Of a stretch of 41,259 nt of DNA, positions 14,760 to 21,702 are shown one piece after another. The position numbers and the translations under genes are program-made. Each line of letters begins with the position of its first letter. Position 1 is the stretch's first letter. The notes under the pieces were generated by a model. The model saw nothing but the letters and a program-made list of their open reading frames with translations, was not told the origin of the DNA and searched no databases. Source of the stretch: an uncultured Granulicella sp. (GTDB lineage: Bacteria > Acidobacteriota > Terriglobia > Terriglobales > Acidobacteriaceae); NCBI GenBank assembly GCA_937871785.1, contig CALMON010000246.1, positions 1 to 41,259 on the forward strand, written 5' to 3'.

Positions 14760-15317
14760 TTAGTGGTCCGGTTTGCTGAGTTTGAGCGAAGCTTCAAAAA
14801 GCTGCAGGCCTGCAGCGCAGGCGGCATCTCCGTCGCGCATGGTTTCTGTCGGCATAAACGTGTCCTCGCCGTGGTCGAACACCGCGTCGTAATCGATCGT
14901 CCTGTTGCCGAGTTTGTCGATCGTGACCATCTGAAAGCCTGCTCCGGGTTTGGGAGCGCCTGCCCACGTGCGCCGCTCGGTGATGGCTGCATCTGGATTG
15001 GTTCGCTGTGCGTCGGCCTGCAGATCACGCGCCACTTGCTGCGCCGTCGTATGGTCCACAGGTTCCATTTCGACGATGTTCAGGCTGCAGCCGTTGGCGC
15101 CTTCGGCCTCGAACAAAACACGTTCCTCTTTGTGCAGCTTCCAGGTCGCAGGGTAGCTGAAGTCCACACCGTTATACGCATTGTGATATTGCTTGTCGCC
15201 TGGCGCAGCACTCGGAGTGGAGGCCGTATCCCTGCGGCCCTTGCAGCCGCACAGGACCAGCAAGGCTGCCAGCAGCAGCCTGCCGGCGGTTTCGGTAGGG
15301 CGGCCCTCGCCCTTCAT
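14760..15317 (-). CDS. Predicted lipoprotein (PsbP/DUF1795-like domain possible)
   Basis: A 185-residue protein with a lipoprotein signal peptide: a basic start, a Leu/Ala-rich core and the lipobox LCGC ahead of KGRRD. The mature part contains a pattern common to small exported domains (NAYNGVDFSYPATWKLHKEE, about residues 49-68), which recalls PsbP/Mog1/DUF1795-like folds that begin with a 'f.ypp.W' strand. The ATG at 15317 overlaps the stop of the upstream acyltransferase-like gene (ATGA arrangement), so the two are coupled. Function unknown. The longer open frame (to 15512) overlaps the neighbour and is rejected. Confidence 0.78.
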   Translation of the reverse strand: MKGEGRPTETAGRLLLAALLVLCGCKGRRDTASTPSAAPGDKQYHNAYNGVDFSYPATWKLHKEERVLFEAEGANGCSLNIVEMEPVDHTTAQQVARDLQADAQRTNPDAAITERRTWAGAPKPGAGFQMVTIDKLGNRTIDYDAVFDHGEDTFMPTETMRDGDAACAAGLQLFEASLKLSKPDH

Positions 15318-16438
15318 GAGTGCCGCTCCGAGCGCTTGAGCAACTCCACTAGGTCTGCCTGCCAAAGCGCTGCCGACGTATCCTTGCCGTGACCGCGGGT
15401 GTCCGGCCCGATCGGTATGATGCGGAACCGGGCGTAGGGCATATTCCTCACCAACTGCTCGGCGAGGCCGAGTTCGGGAGGATTGATGTAGTCGTCCGCC
15501 GAGTTGACCCACATGACGGGAATGGTGATGCGGTCCAAGTGCGCACTCGGATCATAGTTGCGCGAAGCGTCCATGTAGTAGATCAGGTTATTGGCGTCGG
15601 TGCTCGCGGATGTGCGGGCGAGGTACTTGTCAACGTACTCTTCGGCCGCGGCCCGCGTGGGCGCGGCTTTCTGCATGACGAGCGGCGCCGAGCCCATGAT
15701 GAGCAGCATTTCGTTCGCCCCGCGCAGCCCTTCGGTGGGCTCTGATGTGTACTCGCCGCCGAGCCACGCGGGGTCGCTCTCTACATCTTCAATGGCCATG
15801 TAGCGCATCATGCGGTTGCGGCCGGAGACCGACGAAGCCTGGCAGGCAAGCGGCATCAGCGCATCGGCAAAACCGGTGTAGGTTTCTCCCCACACAAAGG
15901 TTTGCATACAGCCCATGGACGTACCCAGGATCAGGCGAAGATGGTCAACGTGCAGACCTTCGACGAGCATCTGGTGCTGCGAGCGCACCATGTCGTCGTA
16001 ATCGTATTTGGGAAAGCGCATGTGCAGCCCGTCGGAAGGCTTGGCGCTTTCGCCGTGGCCAATGTCGTCAGGGAAGATGAGGTAGAACTTCGCGATGTCG
16101 AGCGGCTGTCCTGGGCCGAACAGCACGCCCGCAAACTGCTGCGCGAAGAGTGTGTGCGCATTGCCTCCGGTGCCGTGGAGCAGAAGGACGGCGTTATCGA
16201 CGTGGCCGGCGGCGCTACGGTGCGGCGTGCCGAGAGTCAGGTAGTGCAGCTTGAGATCGCGTAAAGTTTCGCCGCTGCCGAAGCGAAAGTTCTCCGCGTG
16301 GTAATCGCCGGGCGTGCCTTCCAAGGAAGGGCGCTGAACCGTGGTTGCGCTTGCGGCCACGAGAGGCGATGGGATCACCTGGGCCGGAAGACTGGCGGCG
16401 ATCAGTGCGGACGCGAGTGCGAGGAGGAGGACGCGCAT
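15314..16438 (-). CDS. Secreted alpha/beta-hydrolase, homoserine O-acetyltransferase-like
   Basis: A 374-residue alpha/beta-hydrolase of the MetX-like family with a signal peptide (MRVLLLALASALIAASLPAQ). It shows the oxyanion region LLLHGTGGNAHT, the elbow GTSMGCMQ (Ser174), acid Asp315/316 (NSADDYINPPE) and His350 (TRGHGKDTSA). True homoserine acetyltransferases are cytoplasmic; the signal peptide argues for a periplasmic hydrolase or acyltransferase with another substrate. I start at ATG 16438 because the signal peptide begins there; the longer frame upstream is non-coding-like and includes a dispersed repeat. Its start lies within the 3' extension of the M61 gene. The lipoprotein gene follows with overlap. 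Confidence 0.88.
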   Translation of the reverse strand: MRVLLLALASALIAASLPAQVIPSPLVAASATTVQRPSLEGTPGDYHAENFRFGSGETLRDLKLHYLTLGTPHRSAAGHVDNAVLLLHGTGGNAHTLFAQQFAGVLFGPGQPLDIAKFYLIFPDDIGHGESAKPSDGLHMRFPKYDYDDMVRSQHQMLVEGLHVDHLRLILGTSMGCMQTFVWGETYTGFADALMPLACQASSVSGRNRMMRYMAIEDVESDPAWLGGEYTSEPTEGLRGANEMLLIMGSAPLVMQKAAPTRAAAEEYVDKYLARTSASTDANNLIYYMDASRNYDPSAHLDRITIPVMWVNSADDYINPPELGLAEQLVRNMPYARFRIIPIGPDTRGHGKDTSAALWQADLVELLKRSERHS

Positions 16439-18588
16439 GGGAATCTCCGGTACGGGGGCGAGTCTACGGGTACCGCTGCGAGCGAACAGCAAATTCTCCG
16501 CTTCGCTGCGGAATGACAAACAAGAAGGAAAGTATGAGTTCGGCAGCGTACCGTCGTCCGGAAAGCTGTACAGGGCGCGGAGTCTCGGAGGAGGCTCCGC
16601 GCCTTGCAATCAGGGCTGTGCGCCGCGTACTGGCCGCGGCGCGAGTTGATGGTGGTGTCCTCGGGCGAGGGCAGCTTGGTCATGGGCGAGAGGGGCTTGG
16701 TGATCTCGTCCAGGTAGTCCGTTGTGCCGTCGACGCGCTGCAACACGGGGTATTTGTTGCCTTCGTGGTAGTCGAGGTCTGCGGTGCGCACGTAGCTTTC
16801 GCTCTGCACGATCAGGTGGATCGGCTCCGAGTTGGCTTGCGCCTTATTGATGGCTGCGTCCAGAACTTCCGGCGAATACAGCCGTCCGTCGATGGCGAGA
16901 ATCTTCTCTCCGGGAGAAAGCTTCGCCTTGTCGGCGGCGCTTCCGGCGCGCACGTCCTGGATGTTGTTGGTCGAGCCACCCGCGACGGGCGCGCCGCCGG
17001 TGTCCGCTCCGCCAATGCGAAGGCCAAGCGAGTAGTAGACGTTCGGCCCGGCAGGACCACGCGCCGCAACGCCGGAGCGGTCGGTTGCGGAGGGATGGTC
17101 AAGGAACGCGACTTTATAGCCGCCGCGCTCGATGCCGTCTTCGTCGGCGCGCGGGTTCACGAGATCGATGCGCTGATGCAGGAACGTCGCCCAGTCGTAT
17201 TTGACGACCTCATTCAGGTCTTTGATCAGTTCTTCGCGGTTGTAGGTGACGATCAGCGGTCCGGTGTTGCCGCCCTTGCCGAGGAAGATGTGCTGAAAGT
17301 CTGTGAGGGTTTTGGCACCGTTGGTCATTTTGCGGATAAGCGTGTCGGCGTCGAGCCAGACGAGCTCACCTTCCTGGTAGTAGTCCTGCCCGCGCTTGAG
17401 GTTGGCGTAGGCGTTGCCGGGACGGCGGCTGATGGAGCTCGCAATCGCGGTGTCGTCGGTGGTGCGCCAGTTGCGGCCCGGCTTGTAGTCGAGCGACGCG
17501 GCCGACGCGGCCAGCTTATCGCGGTATTGCGCCTGGGTTTCGAGGCCCGAGCGCGCGGCCAGCACGTTGCCCATATACTGCGTCATGCCTTCGTACACCC
17601 AGAGCAACTCGCCAACCTGCGGTGTGGCGAAGTCGACCTGATAGAGCTTGTCGGGACGCCGATATTTGCCGTTCCACGAGTGCGTAAACTCATGCGCCAG
17701 CAGGTCGGCGCTTCCGCCCTGGCGCGCAAAACCGAGCTCGCCAACCCCGTTGTCGGACGATTGGCCGTGCTCGAGGCCCTGACCGCCGGCGATGTCGGAC
17801 AAAGTCAGCAGAAAGTGGTACGCAAGGTAATGGCGCGAGTTATAAGCTGCACCGGTTTCATAGACGAGGTTGGTGAGTTCGGCGAGCAGCGCGGGCCGTA
17901 GGTTCGAGTCACCCGGCTCGTCGGAAACAACGTCAATATAGTGCTTCGGCGTGACGTCGGGAGCGAGCGGAAACTCGTGGAAATATTCGCCCGTAAGCAC
18001 GGGCGAGTCGAGCAGTTGCTCGACGTTGGTCGGCTGATAGTCGGTGAGGCCGCCCACCTTGGCGTTCGCGTCATACGCGCCGACGGGCAGCAACGCCGTG
18101 CCGATGCCCCAGCCGGCGGGGACCTTCACGCTGGGCTGAATGGCAATCTTGGCGACCGGCACGTGCGCGGGATACATCATCAGGCGTTCCCACTCGAGCA
18201 CGGCCATCTTGTCGGTTACGCGGCCGCCCACAACGGAGTCGAGATGGCAATGCACGCTGGTCACGCCGGCAGGAACGTCGATGTGGAACTCGAACATGTC
18301 TACGTCATCGCGGCGAAAGGGAAGCGTCTGGCCATTGCCGGTGAAGACGAGGTTCACGGTGTCGGCGACGGTGCCGTTGGGCGCGTGGTCTCCGGGGATC
18401 CACTTGACCATCGTGACGGCAAGATGGCCGGGCTTGACGGGCATGTCGATATCGGAGTGGTAGATGTGGCGCGACGCATCGGTGAGGTCGGCCACGATCT
18501 TGATGGGCTGCTGGGCGGTGAGGATGGCGGGAGCGGCCAGCGTTGTGGTGGCGGTGAGCGCGAGTGCTGCGAGGGCCTTCGAATGCAT
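16402..18588 (-). CDS. M61 glycyl aminopeptidase family metallopeptidase with PDZ domain, apparent 3' read-through
   Basis: A secreted/periplasmic M61-type zinc peptidase. Signal peptide at residues 1-26 (ending LTAQQP); beta-rich N-terminal domain; zinc motif HEFTHSWN (His299, Glu300, His303) with third ligand Glu333 (VYEGMTQYMG); PDZ domain about 525-600 (DVRAGSAADKAKLSPGEKIL). The family normally ends soon after a YLDEITKPL-like segment (about residue 625). Here the frame continues about 90 further residues that have no family character, run through a 9-bp-stem hairpin and a dispersed repeat, and overlap the next gene's start by 37 bases. The end is therefore probably not the ancestral one (stop lost or frameshift). 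Active site intact, so likely functional. Confidence 0.85.
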   Translation of the reverse strand: MHSKALAALALTATTTLAAPAILTAQQPIKIVADLTDASRHIYHSDIDMPVKPGHLAVTMVKWIPGDHAPNGTVADTVNLVFTGNGQTLPFRRDDVDMFEFHIDVPAGVTSVHCHLDSVVGGRVTDKMAVLEWERLMMYPAHVPVAKIAIQPSVKVPAGWGIGTALLPVGAYDANAKVGGLTDYQPTNVEQLLDSPVLTGEYFHEFPLAPDVTPKHYIDVVSDEPGDSNLRPALLAELTNLVYETGAAYNSRHYLAYHFLLTLSDIAGGQGLEHGQSSDNGVGELGFARQGGSADLLAHEFTHSWNGKYRRPDKLYQVDFATPQVGELLWVYEGMTQYMGNVLAARSGLETQAQYRDKLAASAASLDYKPGRNWRTTDDTAIASSISRRPGNAYANLKRGQDYYQEGELVWLDADTLIRKMTNGAKTLTDFQHIFLGKGGNTGPLIVTYNREELIKDLNEVVKYDWATFLHQRIDLVNPRADEDGIERGGYKVAFLDHPSATDRSGVAARGPAGPNVYYSLGLRIGGADTGGAPVAGGSTNNIQDVRAGSAADKAKLSPGEKILAIDGRLYSPEVLDAAINKAQANSEPIHLIVQSESYVRTADLDYHEGNKYPVLQRVDGTTDYLDEITKPLSPMTKLPSPEDTTINSRRGQYAAHSPDCKARSLLRDSAPCTAFRTTVRCRTHTFLLVCHSAAKRRICCSLAAVPVDSPPYRRFPCASSSSHSRPH
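16488..16525. repeat. Piece of an acidobacterial dispersed palindromic repeat
   Basis: The segment holds CCGC-TTCGCT-GCGG followed by AATGACAAAC. From memory, near-identical strings recur between genes in many acidobacterial genomes and give spurious peptides such as CHSAAKRR or CHSERSEE. Only one copy is in this window, so repetition cannot be shown here. Confidence 0.45.
16574..16603 (-). terminator. Hairpin inside the M61 3' extension (probable former terminator)
   Basis: Perfect 9-bp stem GGCGCGGAG/CTCCGCGCC with a 12-base loop. No clear T-run follows on the leftward strand. It lies seven bases beyond a TGA at 16610-16612 that is in another frame of the M61 gene. Its position fits a transcript end or mRNA-stabilising stem after the original stop. 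Confidence 0.5.
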
Positions 18589-18646
18589 GCGGGGGCGGTC
18601 GTCCTCTCTGGTGTTGCTGTGGGTGTGTAGAGGATACGTTATGCGG

Positions 18647-18675
18647 GCGTGGGAAGACGCAGGGACTGCCCACGC
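18647..18675 (-). terminator. Weak hairpin between the peroxidase and M61 genes
   Basis: 7-bp stem GCGTGGG/CCCACGC with a 15-base loop, in the 125-base spacer downstream of the peroxidase gene and upstream of the M61 gene, both leftward. There is no T-run, so it is only a candidate rho-independent or processing structure. Confidence 0.3.
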
Positions 18676-18713
18676 TTCCGCACAGCGACGCGGAACCTTC
18701 TGCGAAAGCCGCT

Positions 18714-19271
18714 TCAGGCGGCGAGCGCCTGCTCGATAGCTGCGATCACCTTGGGGTCGTCGGGCGTGACGTCCGGAGCGAAGCGGGCGACGGGAATGCC
18801 CTTCTTGTCGACGATGAACTTTTCAAAATTCCACAGCACGCTGGGAAAGGGTGCGGTCGGCGGCAGGCCATTCTTTTCGGCGTAGCCGTCGAGCGTGTCG
18901 CGCAGGTTGCCGCCGATGACGTGCTCGGGAATGTCCGACGTGAGTTCGGCGTAAAGGTCGTGCACCTCTGGACCGGTAACGTGGATTTTTGAGAAGAGCG
19001 GGAAGCTCACGGGGTATTCGGTCGAGCAGAACGTGGCGATTTCCACGTCGCTGCCGGGTTCCTGTCCGGCAAAATCGTTCGCGGGGAAGCCAAGAATGGT
19101 GAAGCCGCGGTCTTTGAACTGCTGGTACAGCGCTTCGAGCCCCGTGTATTGAGGAGTAAGCCCGCACTTGGAGGCGACGTTCACGATCATCAGGACCTTG
19201 CCCGAATAGTCGGCGAGGGTAGCGGGGGTACCGGTGATGGTGGTCAGGGGGATGCTGGTGAGGTTGGACAT
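18714..19271 (-). CDS. Glutathione peroxidase-family thiol peroxidase
   Basis: A 185-residue peroxidase of the GPx family, thioredoxin fold, that reduces hydroperoxides. The catalytic tetrad is complete: Cys36 (NVASKCGLTPQY), Gln70 (FPANDFAGQEPG), Trp147 and Asn148 (PSVLWNFEKF). It is a cysteine, not selenocysteine, enzyme, and Cys82 (TFCS) is in a position used as resolving cysteine in related enzymes, so it probably runs on thioredoxin. As the organism has bacillithiol synthesis rather than visible glutathione genes, the name should not be read as proof of glutathione use. No signal peptide. Monocistronic or first of a leftward unit; its upstream region is shared with the divergent arsR-type gene. 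Confidence 0.93.
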   Translation of the reverse strand: MSNLTSIPLTTITGTPATLADYSGKVLMIVNVASKCGLTPQYTGLEALYQQFKDRGFTILGFPANDFAGQEPGSDVEIATFCSTEYPVSFPLFSKIHVTGPEVHDLYAELTSDIPEHVIGGNLRDTLDGYAEKNGLPPTAPFPSVLWNFEKFIVDKKGIPVARFAPDVTPDDPKVIAAIEQALAA

Positions 19272-19361
19272 GGAAGTAGTGTACGGGGGCGAAGGTGCGT
19301 TGTGGGGAGGTCCGGGACCAGCCTGTACGTGACGACCACCTACCTGGGCGGCGTTCTTCTC

Positions 19362-19396
19362 TTGACATCGACGTAAAAACCACTACTATACGGTTG
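19362..19396 (+). promoter_or_regulatory. Promoter of the arsR-AHSA1 operon, predicts leaderless mRNA
   Basis: A perfect -35 TTGACA (19362-19367) is followed after 16 bases by TACTAT (19384-19389). Transcription would begin about seven bases on, at or next to the GTG start codon at 19396. No Shine-Dalgarno sequence exists before that GTG. The AT-rich spacer and start region is a likely autorepressor site. Confidence 0.65.
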
Positions 19397-19743
19397 TGGA
19401 TAAGCTTGGAACGGCGTTCGCGGCTCTTTCCGATCCAACACGGCGAGCGATGGTCAAGCGACTCGCACGCGGTCCTGCGTCGGTACACGGACTTACAAAA
19501 CCGTTTGCTCTTTCTCAGCAGATGATTTCGAAACACGTTGCTTATCTGGTGCGGGCAAAGATCGTAATCAAAACGAAGCGTGGGCGGGAAAGTGTCTGCA
19601 CGTTGCGACCGGAAGCAATTAAAAAAATAAGTGACTGGGCCCTGGAGTATCGCCGATTTTGGGAAGAGAGTTTCAGCAAACTGGACGAAGTTTTACGTGA
19701 GATGAAAGAGGAGGTTACAGATGGCGGACAAGACAATGAATGA
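19396..19743 (+). CDS. ArsR-family winged-helix repressor
   Basis: A 115-residue ArsR/SmtB-type regulator: LGTAFAALSDPTRRAMVKRLARG at the N-terminus, recognition region LSQQMISKHVAYLVRAKIV and the beta-wing KTKRGRESVCTLRP. The metal-binding ELCVCDL-like motif of ArsR is absent, and it belongs to the subgroup encoded beside AHSA1/START-domain proteins. It starts at the GTG at 19396, because the next in-frame Met would remove the first helix. The downstream AHSA1 gene overlaps it by 23 bases. Such pairs are generally autoregulated through the operon promoter; the inducer is unknown. Confidence 0.9.
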   Translation: MDKLGTAFAALSDPTRRAMVKRLARGPASVHGLTKPFALSQQMISKHVAYLVRAKIVIKTKRGRESVCTLRPEAIKKISDWALEYRRFWEESFSKLDEVLREMKEEVTDGGQDNE

Positions 19744-20230
19744 TGCAGAGCGGATGATGGTCACAAGAATTTTCGACGCCCCACGCCCACTGGTTTGGAA
19801 AGCGTGGACAGATCCGAACTATGTAGCGCGGTGGTGGGGACCTGTAGGATTTACCTCCCCTGTTTGTACGATCGATTTTCGCGTCGGAGGCAAGTTTCTG
19901 GTTTGTATGAAGTCGCCCGATGGGCAATTGTTTTGGAACGGCGGTGAATACAAGGAAATTGTGCTGCACGAAAAAATCCTTTATTCCATGTATTTTTCCG
20001 ATCCGGAAGGAAACAAGGTCGAACCTGCACAGTACGGCATTGACCATGAGGCAATCGACGACGTTTACGACGCCGCTCTTTTTGAGGATCTTGGCAACGG
20101 CCAGACCAAGCTAACCCTCATCGGGAACGAGACGATGGAGAGTGCCAGGGAAAGCGGACAGTTGGAGGGCTGGCAGCAGATACTTGGTAAATTTGAGGCT
20201 GTTCTGCAAGCGCCGGAGCCATCGAAGTAG
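19721..20230 (+). CDS. AHSA1/SRPBCC-domain protein
   Basis: A 169-residue START-like (SRPBCC) protein of the activator-of-Hsp90-ATPase-like family. Signature: RIFDAPRPLVWKAWTDPNYVARWWGP (residues about 15-40), then the GGKFLVCMKSPDG hairpin, and a C-terminal helix ESGQLEGWQQILGKFEAVL. The fold makes a hydrophobic ligand cavity; the ligand is unknown. It is translationally coupled to the ArsR gene (start overlaps by 23 bases), the common ArsR-SRPBCC arrangement. It probably binds or clears the compound sensed by the system. Confidence 0.9.
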   Translation: MADKTMNDAERMMVTRIFDAPRPLVWKAWTDPNYVARWWGPVGFTSPVCTIDFRVGGKFLVCMKSPDGQLFWNGGEYKEIVLHEKILYSMYFSDPEGNKVEPAQYGIDHEAIDDVYDAALFEDLGNGQTKLTLIGNETMESARESGQLEGWQQILGKFEAVLQAPEPSK

Positions 20231-20312
20231 CGGAGTGTATTGCCGCACTAAGTCGCGTTCACCGTGGGGAGGCGCACTCGCTTCCTCCTTCGGATGAGGA
20301 ACTGGTTCCGAG

Positions 20313-20341
20313 ACCGAAGCGGCCCGTCGTGCCGCTTCGGT
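20313..20341 (+). terminator. Strong hairpin after the AHSA1 gene
   Basis: Perfect 11-bp stem ACCGAAGCGGC/GCCGCTTCGGT with a 7-base loop, followed a few bases later by CTTTTGTG. A smaller stem TTCCTC/GAGGAA (20282-20301) precedes it. It should end the arsR-AHSA1 transcript and insulate the exopolysaccharide operon. The rest of the 203-base spacer shows no gene. Confidence 0.7.
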
Positions 20342-20433
20342 TACCTGCTTTTGTGTAACGGAAGAGCCATTCCCGCCGCTTGCCGCGCCACATACAATAA
20401 GGCGAGCGTAGTCGCGCTTAGGGCCGGGTTGAC

Positions 20434-21702
20434 ATGAAGTTTTCCGTAAGAGTTGCCGTCGCTGTCTGGGCCTTGCTGGCCAGCTATGCGAGCGGTCAAA
20501 GATCCCGGCTGCCGCAGGCTCTCGCCGACGCCGCGCCGGTCTGCCCGGCAGCCGATCCTTCCGCGAGCGATCCCACCTATGTTCTGCGCAAGCCGGCTTT
20601 TGAGGCACTCGCAAAGGGCGATCAGGCGGAAGCGCGCCGGCTGATGCGGTGTGCCGTTGCGGCAAACGGGAAGGACCTGGTAGCGCTTCGTCAGCTTGTG
20701 TATCTGGACCTGAACGCAGGCTTCGATGATTTGGCGATCGAGGACATCGATACCCTGCGCTTACTCGGTGCCAGTGAACCGAGATTTGAAGCGCAACAAG
20801 GCTATCTGTACTTTAAACAAAAGAAATACGATGCCGCCCGCGAGGCTTTCCAGCGTGCGGCCGTCGGCGATGACCCGGAAGTGCGGAAGGATGCGTTGCG
20901 CGCCATCCAGGTAATCGACGCGGAGTACCCGAGACAAACCCTCGAGGTGGCTGTCGATGGACAGTACCTCAATCGCTTCAACGACGGCATTGTGGATGCG
21001 TATGCGCGCTACTTCCAGCGACTGGGCAAGCGGTCTCCGCTGCGCGCCTATGCGGGAATACGCTTGCTGCGCGATACCGCGAGCCAGGTCGGCCCTTTGC
21101 CGCAGATTTTTTCCGATAACGCGTTCCTGACAGGCGTTGGACTAGCCTTCCAACCCCACGCCGCGCCTTTCTTCGTTTCCGCGGAAGCGAACATGGCGTA
21201 TGTCTTTTACTCGGGCCGAAACGGCACGTCGGCGTTGGTGCCCGACTACCGCGCCGTAGCCGGATACTATCGTTTGTTTCGTCCGCCGCCGGAGTCGAAT
21301 CTACGCAAGCTATCGTTCCAGGCGAACGGGTCCTTTGGTTTTTACTCCCGCTACCAGCGCGACGCTATAGCCTACCTGCAGCCTCAGGAAACGTACGACC
21401 TGAACGGCGGCAAAGTGCGTTTTTCCCCGTTCTTCCAGCAGAGCTTTGCCTTCGATACCAACCAGCAGTTTTACAACAACACCGCAGAGCTGATTCCCGG
21501 GCTGCAGGTGTCGCTCGCGCATTATGGTGGGGCGGCTTTGCGGGTGGAATACGTGCGCGGCTATTACCTGCCGTTTCATACAGACTCCATTAATCCGTAT
21601 GGTCCCACCTACAACGATTTCCGCGTGCGCCTCACATTCGACAAGCAGTTGCTGTTTCATCGGGCTGAAGTCGCCGGGCCCTCTGTCGAAGGGCCCCATT
21701 GA
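20434..21702 (+). CDS. NfrA-like outer-membrane protein (TPR plus beta-barrel)
   Basis: A 422-residue exported protein: signal peptide (1-21, ending YASGQ), two to three TPR-like helical repeats (about 50-160, including YLYFKQKKYDAAREAFQRA), then a beta-rich region of alternating aromatic/polar strands ending near RLTFDKQLLFHRAEVAG, as in outer-membrane barrels. It resembles the C-terminal region of NfrA, the phage N4 receptor and glycan exporter of E. coli, but is less than half its length. The next gene, an NfrB-type glycosyltransferase, overlaps its stop by two bases, which supports this assignment. Likely role: outer-membrane export of the polysaccharide made by the neighbour. Confidence 0.8.
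   Translation: MKFSVRVAVAVWALLASYASGQRSRLPQALADAAPVCPAADPSASDPTYVLRKPAFEALAKGDQAEARRLMRCAVAANGKDLVALRQLVYLDLNAGFDDLAIEDIDTLRLLGASEPRFEAQQGYLYFKQKKYDAAREAFQRAAVGDDPEVRKDALRAIQVIDAEYPRQTLEVAVDGQYLNRFNDGIVDAYARYFQRLGKRSPLRAYAGIRLLRDTASQVGPLPQIFSDNAFLTGVGLAFQPHAAPFFVSAEANMAYVFYSGRNGTSALVPDYRAVAGYYRLFRPPPESNLRKLSFQANGSFGFYSRYQRDAIAYLQPQETYDLNGGKVRFSPFFQQSFAFDTNQQFYNNTAELIPGLQVSLAHYGGAALRVEYVRGYYLPFHTDSINPYGPTYNDFRVRLTFDKQLLFHRAEVAGPSVEGPH

Noticed and set aside
16345-17901. A 518-codon rightward open frame opposite the M61 peptidase gene.
   Set aside because: It is the antisense shadow of a gene with clear zinc and PDZ motifs; the product has no family character.
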